Assembly: GCA_030374805.1 (NCBI GenBank)
Contig: JARGSG010000012.1
Coordinates: forward strand, 930,001 to 994,000
DNA from: Gracilaria gracilis
Lineage: Eukaryota; Rhodophyta; Florideophyceae; Gracilariales; Gracilariaceae
Direction: 5' to 3'
DNA: 64,000 nucleotides
Shown: in pieces, positions 55,511-64,000 of the stretch
Numbering within the stretch: the stretch's first letter is position 1
Layout of the letters: the number at the start of each line of letters is the position of its first letter
The notes under the pieces: model-generated
The model's input: only the letters and a program-made list of their open reading frames with translations
Databases searched by the model: none
Told to the model about the DNA's origin: nothing
Translations under genes and position numbers: made by a program

Positions 55511-56598
55511 ACCGCAGTCATTGCTACATTGCTACTTATAGGACAAAAGTTTAGGCGGAGAGGAACTTGGGAATTTATCGGAAGGTCTGAATTTGGCGGG
55601 GAGGTATACGAATTCTATATTCAGATACTAACTTCGTAATTTACAGTTTCTAGGGAGATATGCTTGTATTTTTTTGTCAGCGTGCTTACAAGATGAGTAT
55701 ATGGTTTCTGGGGAATAATACTTGGTACACTAAACGGTTCTTCCTCGAAGTGCTATACTTCCTCGTAATGCAGTATTTTCAAAATGGTGGTTTGTTTTAT
55801 GGCGTAAACAACAAGAAGCATGCTAGTCTTACCAATGTTAGCAATATTCTTTAAAAAAGGTCAGCAACCGCATTCAAATAACCGTGTATTGCATTATCGC
55901 TGGAAGGAAGTGTCAAGTTTACGCATAGTTTGTAACTTCCTTTTTCGGCTCCGAAACGCAGTATTCTAATACTTTTACGCCATAAACCTCTGTAAATTTA
56001 GTCCGTATTCTGTTCTTCTCAGAGACATATGCTGGTGTCTAAGCATACCAAACAAAGCAGCAATCACTTCATTATATAGCTGCACAGTTATTGAGTTTTC
56101 GATAAGTACAACCTCTTCCATATTGCAATTTTATGCCATCTATACTTCTTCGAAGCGTCTTCTAGGAAAAGATGATGGCTAGTATAGCATGTAACAAAGA
56201 TGAGTTTTCTTTGTCAGCGGTTCAAACTGACGTTCCGATCCGTCGACAACCCTAGTATACATGTCCCGCCGGAGAAGCCCAGGAACATGAAGTACATAGA
56301 TAGTATAACTTGTAAAAAAAAGTCATACGTGTCTTACGTATATGTTATGGATCCTCCGCAAGCACGAACTTGGAAAGTTGTAAACTATTCAAGGCGCTTA
56401 GGATGCGGTCCTCCATGTAATGCAATAATCTTCATATACCAAGACACTCCAGAACCCCTCAATCTTTCCTAGACTGTACATATACCCGAGCTTGAAGCTT
56501 CGGAGACTAACCTGGCCTTTGATCACCCCGAAAAACTGCACCACACCTGCATAATCGTTTTCGTTTTCGCTCAGTGAGATCCGGTACCACTACATACC
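55511..56598. other. AT-rich stretch with weak ORFs
   Basis: The plus frames 55660-55854 and 56200-56472 are short and unrecognised. Confidence 0.35.
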
Positions 56599-56785
56599 AT
56601 GCCCCGACCTACCAAAACATCTCCAGCCATGAAGTTGCTGAAGCAGATGTTCGAGCGAGGCGATATCAAAGGAAACGAACCACCAAAGCAAGTTTGGCTT
56701 TCTGAGATATTATTTCAGCAACAAAAACTCTCTAATTTCCGAGCCCAGTACTATGTGACGCGAAAGCATTTCGGAAAGCGCCAGA

Positions 56786-56850
56786 GTAAGTGTCCACTTT
56801 TACATTTTGCATTCAACTTTCTGTTATGAATACTCTAACCTGCCAAATAG
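56786..56850 (+). other. 65-nt intron
   Basis: Donor GTAAGT, a branch-like CTAAC 13-17 nt before the end, and acceptor TAG. Removal keeps the reading frame. Confidence 0.55.
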
Positions 56851-56920
56851 AAGATTCAGAAAACATTCTAAATCGACTCTGTACAAATTCCAACCCCAAA
56901 GAAGATGAAACTGAACCCTA

Positions 56921-57201
56921 CGAACAGCAAATCTGGCCGAAATATGGCCGAAATGTGGGCGAAATATTGCCATTTAGCTCGAAAACTTGTGAGGACGTGT
57001 AACGAGCTAAGATAAACAACTTTTACTTTTCTTCGTATGGCCGAAATACGGCCGAAACGTGGCCGAAATATGGTCGAGGTGTACACATGTCAATGATCAA
57101 AAATATTCAATTTACCTAGTCACACGTTTTCACAGGTTTTTGACCTAGATGGCCATATTTCGGTCACATTCCGGCCAGATTTCGGTTAGATTTGCTGTTG
57201 G
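56921..57201 (+). mobile_element. MITE copy 3, inserted in an exon (TA target duplication)
   Basis: 281 bp. Inverted ends CRAACAGCAAATCT (one mismatch) and ATGGCCGAAAT-rich arms, same inner structure and orientation as copy 1. TA flanks both sides (56919-56920 and 57202-57203). Confidence 0.85.
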
Positions 57202-57747
57202 TACGGTGAAAAACAAATCATTCATGATTTTTCTAGTGCCGCAGCTGCAAGAGATGGCATTGAATATGTTCTTGGTCTCAACGAGTTTAAGCCGCTTTAT
57301 TTGATGGCTGAATGGAACGACCCTAAGACGACACTACTGCGTCTCTCGATTGCAATTTTTCTTCCATCTGGTGTAGAAAAGGGTAGATCTCGGGTACATA
57401 TTGTCGACAACGGAAATGTTATTGAGTTGAGAGTTTTCTGTCGACGTCTGCTGGTAGATATTGGGTTTATGCACAAATCGTGGCTGGAAAAGAATTTGAT
57501 GACCACGGATCATCCTAAGTTTGGGGGCTTCAACTGCGCCCTTAAAGGTTGACGTGAGCGAAGTCTAGATGCGGTTTATTCTACTGCCAGGATCAACTTA
57601 CCTTTTCCGGTTCACTCTCATGCTACTAACAAGGCAACCTTGGGATGGATTGGTGATGAAACTAAGGTTGTCTATATGGATTTAGAGCAAGCAATTGTTC
57701 AGGAGTGTTCTAAGCTGAATAATACTGATGACTTCATCGTTTCTTGA

Positions 57748-58338
57748 ACATTGTTTCTGTCTTAAAGGTAGATTTGTTTTTTTCTTGTATTTATGCATGA
57801 AAGAAAGAAGAATTTCTAAAGCACGAGTTGGTTTTGTAGAACTGGATATTTTATTTTATGTGCTCTGGCACACTACATTCTAAAAGTGTATAGTTTCGTT
57901 TTCACTGAACAAAATTATTGAGATACGTTTGCAATTATTGTAGTTGACGTTTGCCAGTACGTGTTATTTCAGTTAATGGTTTTGAAACTTTAGTAGAACA
58001 TTCTCACTAAATCAATAGCAATAAGTGAATAATGGGTAATTGACAACAACTGGTCGATACCTACAGCAAAGCAAATATACGTTGAATTACATCAATAGTG
58101 TTATAGAGATTAACATATTGCTTTGTATACAAATCGCGCTGTTACACACGCAGTCACGACAGCACATGATTATAGTTACAGTAATAGTATACAACATTCG
58201 CAACTACAGAACCCATACGATATAAGTAGATCTTTCTCTGAGAACAGTCCCCTCAAACTTTAGTAAAACAATCTATTCCACGTTTCTCACAACATCTCAA
58301 CCATAGAACCCACTACTCCGAAGCACGCCGCTAACTAC
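57748..58338. other. AT-rich spacer
   Basis: No gene seen. Confidence 0.4.
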
Positions 58339-59587
58339 ATGGACCTATTGGAGGAACAGATATTAAATAGGAACTCCAAATTGTCAGACTATTCCTCTAC
58401 AAAAAAGAATCCAGATTCAGACGAAGAAACGGATTTCTCTTCCCCGGTATTCGATTCATTCTACTTCCCAAATCAATCGGAAACCATTTTGAAGATGACA
58501 AATTTTTCTGCCGAAGAATTTCAATTGCTATTCAACAGTATTTCCGAAGTTATTGGACAACATTGGAACCAGAAGAAAGGTCGTAAATACACATTTACTG
58601 AGAAGGATATATTTTTCATGAATCTTGCAACTCTATAGCATGGAGGGAAGTGGGATTTTCTCGGTCAAGTTTTCAATATTAATGGGGCTAAATTTGAAAG
58701 GCTTACAATGAAGGTTATTTTTTCAGTAGCCATTCATATTTATAATCACCTTGTGGACACACTGGATGGAAAATGGCCGATGAAAAAGGTGCTGAGGCAT
58801 AACCTAGGATTTACTCATTTCCCTCACTGTCTTTATGCAAGGGATGTAAATTTTTAACAAAGCTATAGACCAAACGGAAGTCTGACAGAAGCGAAAAAAT
58901 ACTTCAGTGGTAAGCACAAATTATATGAGTTTAAATCGACGGTTTCTGTTTTATCCAATGGTTTAGCTATTAATGTTTTGGAGCACGCACCTGTTTCAAA
59001 GGCTGATATAGATATTTTCTATTCCTATTTGGATAATCACAAAGTGGAACTGGAAAAGCGTGAAAATGAGGGCCCTAATTTTATTCTTGACACAGGAATT
59101 GGTTTAGAAAGGTTTTCTAATCATTGGGGCGTTTTGATGGATAAGGGATATCAGGGTGCAAAAGAACATTTTGTGCTATTCATCCCAAAAGGAAACCCAA
59201 GCATGGCTTTTTATCTCAAGAAAAACGAAGGGAGAACGGAAGAATAATTCTGACAGGGTGATCGTGGAAATTTTTTTCGGGCGTCTGACACAGTTATGGA
59301 CTGTTATTGGATCGAAATACAGATGGAGAGAGAAGTTTTATAACCACATCTCTTTACTCTTTATCTCTATTACTAACGCAAACATTTTATGGCATCCACT
59401 CCGTGCTGCTGATGGACAGTTTTTTAATAGATACAAAAATTCTCTGTATGCTTTGGGCGGCGAATTTGGTCGTAAGAGGAATTTGACGCAAAAGAAATAC
59501 AGGGAAAAGCGTCAGCGCCAAATGCAGGCGCAATACCGGGACATTGAGTTCGATGAAGATACTATTAACCCAGGTATCAACTGCTGA
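58339..59587 (+). pseudogene. DDE_4/Harbinger-like transposase, two stops and one frameshift
   Basis: The ATG at 58339 opens a frame with TAG at 58636-58638 and TAA near 58,855, and runs to 59247. An acidic N-terminus is followed by a helical domain and HTH-like segment, then LYARDVNF, SLTEAKKYFSGKHKLYEFKS and VLSNGLAINVLEHAPVSKAD, typical of an algal/oomycete DDE_4 family. LMDKGYQGAKEHF marks the second Asp region. A shift near 59,200-59,240 moves into NSDRVIVEIFFGRLTQLWTV (Glu region), ending at 59587 with a basic tail. The catalytic Asp of LYARDV is kept. Confidence 0.75.
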
Positions 59588-61261
59588 TATACGTTATAGA
59601 TAGGTCTTTGTGTAAAATGATAATGCGGTGCTGTAAAGCTCTTATATATCTTTTAGTTGTTCTTTTGAGGTAAACATTGGCTTTATCGTTTCATTATGTG
59701 TGTGTCGAATTTATTCTGTTTACGATAGAAATCTATCAGCTGTGTTTACATTAAGTATTTCAGGTAGGGATCTAGTGACATTTTGGAAAAATATATGTAA
59801 TCAATCGTCATACACTGACCACTTTGTTGAGGAACATTAAATGGTGTTTAAACATTCTTAAAATTTAATTGCCAGAATGATGGGGAGAACTCTAGTATTG
59901 GGTTTTTTATGTTTCAACTAATGGTACGTGCAATGCAACAATATCCGATTTATGTTCTTCTTTATAACGACTTTTCTTGCCTAATATTATATGAAATGAG
60001 ACTTGCTGGCTTGCGTTATGCAACCGAAATTGAATATGGGTTTTGTTCTTTTCTGCATATCAAACGCAGTGTGAACTGGTAAAGCAGGAATTTAGGATTT
60101 TACCGCATCTCCCCGTCATGCCCTTCGAAGCATTTACCACTAATTGCTGTAGTGCACCAATCAATCCAACGGCTCCTCCCCACTGTTAACCAACTCCAAA
60201 ACTGAAATCTTCTCAGCAGATCATTCTGAGTCGCAGTCGTCCTTTCCTTCTGTGTCATATCCACACACCCCTTTGACCTTCTCCACTGCCGCCGTTTCGC
60301 CCTGCTTCTTCTTTTGTTCGGCTGATTAAGATGGCGGTTTGGAGAGGGAAGTAGCCCAGCAACTCGTTCTGCATCGCTTAGGCCCACATGCGTTTGGGCA
60401 GTGGGCGGTAGCGGGTACTGACTGTCGATGAGATGGTTGATGCTTTGGTTCTGCTGTTCGGACCGATGGTACTCATTCCGCAGCATGCGTCGAAACAAAG
60501 AGGAAGCACATGGACGCGGGGTGCGCATAAAGAGTAGTCGCTAGAATACATGATGCTGCGAATATGGGATGGGTCCAGTGATGAAGCGCGAGGTGCAGCA
60601 CTTCGGCACAATTGGTTGGCACATCATATATAGATAGGCTTGCAGTGCTCGCGACTTGCATCGGGGAGTTCGGATTCAGTGAGCTGCTATTGAGGAAGTT
60701 GACACTCAGGAAGACTGTGGGACACATATAGTATGGGATGCGTTCTACCGTGATCCAACTGTTGTGGGCCATTGATCATCAATAGCGTCGCCCACCTACG
60801 TCCACCACTAACGCGCATCTGTCTCGTACTAAGAAGATGATGATGACAATCACACTTCTCACGGCGACGGAGACGCGTGAACGCCACGACTCGACGATCT
60901 ATGCCGCTCACAACAAAAGTATGGAGTGCAGCGCACCCTCGCCATGCTTCCTGCCACTGAGATGTGCTGCTGCACCAGCTGTTCCGCCAAACTCTCCCCC
61001 AAGCGTGGCAACTGCAGAATCTGCACTGCTTGATGCTTTACATGGAACCGCACGCGGCCACATCCGGCCGGGGCCGTAGGGGTGTGCTGATCAAAGTTTG
61101 TCGCATTTCCCTAAATAAAGGTCCCATTCGTTCGAGATCTTCTCTCCTGCTTCGCTCTCATACTTGTGCGCTGAACGGGGGGACGGTGGAAGGAGGAAAG
61201 AACAGGTAGCGAAGTAAAACGGAAGGGATACGGTTGTCCCTCTACAAGACTTTCATGGTCG
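59588..61261. other. Stretch with weak ORFs only
   Basis: 59.6-60.1 kb is AT-rich and empty. Between 60.1 and 61.1 kb several minus-strand frames overlap (60528-60100, 60611-60378, 60772-60473); parts may be one decayed protein, but no domain is visible. Confidence 0.35.
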
Positions 61262-61816
61262 ATGATCTCTTTACCTGACGGAAGTGATTTTACTATATGT
61301 GCACGTGATGACGAGCCTGAGGGACCTCCAAGCCTTGATCCGATTTTCACAGTTGAACGAAAAGATAAAGATGAGTGGCAAGATCCAGGCTCATTGGAAA
61401 GCTTCAGGAGCGGGATAGGACGTGCGTTGCCCGTGAAGAAGTTAAGGAAGGTATGGTCAAAAGATTCTCCGCAGAGTTCCGATGGCTTTACGACAGAGAC
61501 GGCTCTAAGTATTGGTCGAGTGGCTTTTAATCTTAGTACATCGTTCGATGTGTTTCATAGCAATTTTGTTCGCGGTAACCCAGACAATGTATCGGTACCA
61601 TTTTGCGATACAGTTCGGCCAATGGTGTACACGCACCAAGAAGCAGTGAGTCTTGAGATTTTGCCGGAGGTGACAGAAGGAAACAGACGTAAACGTAAGC
61701 GCCTTACATCTCTAATCGAGCTCGATTCCTGTAACTGTAGAGCAAACCCCAAAGAGAGTATGTATCCACCAGGATGTCCGAGTTGTGTTCCCACAAAAGG
61801 GCGAACTCAGAAGTAG
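61262..61816 (+). CDS. Hypothetical 184-residue hydrophilic protein
   Basis: ATG-started ORF with an acidic N-terminal half (DDEPEGPPSLDPIF, ERKDKDEWQDPGS) and a basic, Cys-containing C-terminus (NRRKRKRL, CNCRAN, CPSC). It has no membrane segment or signal peptide. Composition looks protein-like, but I recognise no family. It may be an intact small gene or part of a transposon. A minus-strand frame overlaps it and is weaker. Confidence 0.4.
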   Translation: MISLPDGSDFTICARDDEPEGPPSLDPIFTVERKDKDEWQDPGSLESFRSGIGRALPVKKLRKVWSKDSPQSSDGFTTETALSIGRVAFNLSTSFDVFHSNFVRGNPDNVSVPFCDTVRPMVYTHQEAVSLEILPEVTEGNRRKRKRLTSLIELDSCNCRANPKESMYPPGCPSCVPTKGRTQK

Positions 61817-62659
61817 AGCCCTCTGCCCGTGCACGTGCTGCGTAGGAGCCGGGTGTAAACAGTAGCCGGTCCTGGAATAATCTGCAGAGGTAAAGAAGAG
61901 CGTGAGACTAGAGAGGAGTAACCGACGATGGGTCACGAGAGAACGAGTCCAGAAGTGGAGCGAACGGTGCCGTAAGACGGTGTAATGCTCCTACGGAGAA
62001 CCACACGAGCGACGCTACGGCCCGTGCGAACGGCAGGAACAGGGCCGATAGTAGAACGAGACACACACACACGAGTGTCCAAATATAAATCTGTACAGAG
62101 GCGGAAGCGAGACTTGCACCAGGAAAACGATGAACTAAACAACGATCCGGTACCTCGGCGAACGACAACAAATACAACCTGATACTGGGGTAATTAGCGG
62201 AATAAGCCAGAAACTGGTAGTAAAGAACTTTCTTAGGGACCTTGAGGGGTGATCGTACCGAGACTAGTCGTGGTTACTCTCCTTAGAGGAGTCGTGAACC
62301 TACGTAGGCAGTAACAACCATGGCCCGGCCTTCGGGGTGAAGACCACGTACTTCAGGAACAAGATACGACTCAGGTGAGTTTTACTTAGTGGCTCCAGGG
62401 CGAGATCGCCCGAGCATATATACTTTCTACTGTATCTAGGGCTGCGCACTCCCACGAGCGCTCTACACGTGAACAACCTAGTGTCAGGGTGCCACAGTAT
62501 CTACCCAGCGAGTGTGACGCCAAATATTTGCACAAATAAGCCACAAGGCCCTACTGTACACCTATTTCATATGTTCTATTCCTGATTCACCTAACAAGGT
62601 ACGTCCCAACAATATTTCCAATTTCACCCGAAACGGGGTCCATATTCATAGTCTGACAC
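61817..62659. other. Non-coding stretch
   Basis: No supported gene. A CA run lies at about 62,060-62,075. Confidence 0.4.
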
Positions 62660-63124
62660 GTCAGAGCTCAATGGGTAGAGCTCTATTATGAGAAACTTCA
62701 TTGTACCGACATCCGATTGCCATTGCTCCACAGTAACAAGGACATTCAACACCCCATCGTGCACGGTCTCGTTGACATAACTCACTTTTCAGTCACTGAC
62801 ATTCTTCAGCTCTCGCTCGGTTGGGGAGAACAGCAGCTATTTGAGAAGCAGCACTTTTTTGAATATGTCATGCTACGGATTGACATATATGCCATCTCAA
62901 ACCGCCATCGTGCGTATGAAGAAGGAGACCAAGGCTTCGGGTCTCGAAACATCGCGGGAGTATCATGGAAGAGCGCGGAAAAGCGTGTCAAAATTGCGAA
63001 GCAGAACTGGGAGGAGCAAGTGCGCACTATCGTGGGGGTCGACAACTTTCATACTCGCTTGCGTGCTCGTAACTGGGGTCCTGAGTACTTGCTTTTATAC
63101 TTTGCGTTCCCGGTGATTGTGTAA
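62660..63124 (+). CDS. Hypothetical ORF, start uncertain
   Basis: An open plus-strand frame of about 150 codons without an ATG near its start (an exon or a fragment). It contains DITHFSVTDILQLSLGWGEQ and a basic helix KSAEKRVKIAKQNWEEQVRT. I do not recognise it. Confidence 0.3.
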   Translation, partial: VRAQWVELYYEKLHCTDIRLPLLHSNKDIQHPIVHGLVDITHFSVTDILQLSLGWGEQQLFEKQHFFEYVMLRIDIYAISNRHRAYEEGDQGFGSRNIAGVSWKSAEKRVKIAKQNWEEQVRTIVGVDNFHTRLRARNWGPEYLLLYFAFPVIV

Positions 63125-64000
63125 GCGTATACAATTGGTATCGAGATGAGCTTTTCTTGATAAAATAAACCTGTATCTTTATATCTTTATTCCCTTCATA
63201 CTTCGTTGGAATCATGAGTAGTGAAATCTGTTTCTTTCCAAGACTACCTTCATGTGGATGACAAGCAGCAGTTTTTCTTTGACGTCTCGTTTCACACAGT
63301 ACGCTCCTGAACCATTCGCGATGAAGGAAGATGTCTTTCGGTCGTGAAGCATTTGTGTTGAATCCCCTTCCTACGCTCGAGAGAAAGTTAAAAGCAATCG
63401 TGGTAGTATTTCTTTCGTTCTCACGCTATTCCACAAAACAGTGCAAAGGTAGATTCTGTGCTTTGCGCAATCTTGGCCTTTTTTCACAAGGCTGATCAAT
63501 TGATACGGATAGCTTTAGCCCAAAAAACATGCGACGAAAACTATTTGTGTTTGTTGTGTAGAGAGTTCATAACCGCGTAGATCTTGGGTACCGGTGCGGT
63601 AGAAACGTTTGGTGCGGATGCACAAACGATCAACCGGCACCACCAGAGTGGAGTAACTACTTTGTCCTGCACACTGGTGCAGTGCGGTACGTTGAACTAC
63701 GATTGCGTTCCAAAACGTATAAAATGCTGTAGCTCCAAACGGGAATTTGGAGCAAGCATGCTGAAATCCTAGGGACAGACTGAAATGTCTGTGACTTCCC
63801 GCGTGGAAGTCAGTAGTATAAGTAGTCACCGAAAATGAGTAAAGCCTAGTGAGCTGGGATGACCTTGCCAACCTTCTAGACCCCAGCTACACTCTTCCAA
63901 CCGGTTATCGGGCCCCTCGACGCAGTGCTACTTAGATTTTACAGTCTTTTTGTCGCGTTCTACACTTTTATACACGCCGCACGCGATGTCGGATTGGACA
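63125..64000. other. Window end, no supported gene
   Basis: A minus frame (63871-63515) is unconvincing. An ATG at 63986 begins a frame that leaves the window after five codons, preceded by a TATA-like stretch. This could be a gene start but cannot be judged. Confidence 0.3.

Larger units (their letters stand above)
56599..57747 (+). pseudogene. Small spliced gene of unknown function, split by a MITE
   Basis: Exon 1 (ATG 56599 to 56785) begins MPRPTKTSPAMKLLKQMFER. A GTAAGT...CTAAC...TAG intron (56786-56850, 65 nt) joins in phase to exon 2. Exon 2 runs to 56920, where MITE copy 3 interrupts a TAC codon, and resumes at 57204 (GGT GAA AAA...). Taking out the MITE and one TA leaves the frame open to a TGA at 57745-57747 except for one in-frame TGA at 57550-57552. 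The protein is basic at the start and unknown to me. It lies ~600 bp upstream of, and on the same strand as, the transposase at 58.3 kb, so it may be that element's partner protein. Confidence 0.55.

Noticed and set aside
62663..62735. tRNA-like stretch (GAGCTCAATGGGTAGAGC resembles an A box)
   Set aside because: The B box is poor and I could not fold a full cloverleaf. At most it is a decayed tRNA-derived repeat.
63986..64000. ATG near the right edge as a gene start
   Set aside because: Only five codons are in the window, so nothing can be supported.

Overview
The window is eukaryotic nuclear DNA. It looks like a repeat-rich, intron-poor algal genome; a florideophyte red alga such as Chondrus is my best guess. 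That is inference from compact, mostly intronless genes, Copia and plant-type PIF/Harbinger protein sequences, and gene-dense patches beside thick transposon nests. I could not test it, and another protist lineage is possible.

Layout. 1-9.2 kb is a compact GC-rich gene patch: a proline-rich small protein with a cysteine-rich tail (minus strand, one intron), a copine-like tandem C2 protein (minus), a RecQ DNA helicase (plus), a doubtful small ORF, and a MYND zinc-finger protein (minus, broken or spliced near its start). 9.4-11.8 kb is a DNA transposon with terminal inverted repeats and a DUF7869-like protein. 12.4-13.65 kb is an ~83-bp satellite in which every unit carries a hairpin. 14,244-21,113 is a complete-ended Copia LTR element (135-bp LTRs, 5-bp target duplication GTTAG, PBS, PPT) whose 5' leader holds a 91-bp tandem array. 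21.4-23.0 kb is a dead pogo-like transposase ending in a PIP box. 23.2-26.2 and 28.7-32.4 kb are two related, decayed Ty3/gypsy elements. 32.6-34.4 and 39.5-42.3 kb are two convergent two-gene elements of PIF/Harbinger type (the second gene of the first is less certain). Between them, 35.4-38.6 kb is a large unclassified transposon remnant. 43.7-45.3 kb is a Psq/pogo-like transposase remnant.

45,867-53,692 is a second Copia element (205-206-bp LTRs, target duplication ACGAT). It sits exactly in the centre of an older foldback element, and another Psq/DDE transposon is nested inside it. 54.6-59.6 kb is AT-rich and holds two more DDE transposase remnants and a small spliced gene split by a MITE. 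The last 4 kb hold only weak ORFs.

The best supported structural results are the two Copia elements with matching target duplications, and a MITE family (three copies, 27.96, 43.45 and 56.92 kb) that duplicates TA. For two of these copies the pre-insertion sequence can be read from the window: one from an empty paralogous site at 34.75 kb, the other because removing the MITE restores an open reading frame. Apart from the first 9 kb almost everything is mobile DNA, and nearly all its coding sequence carries in-frame stops or frameshifts. I saw no clearly functional new multi-gene system.
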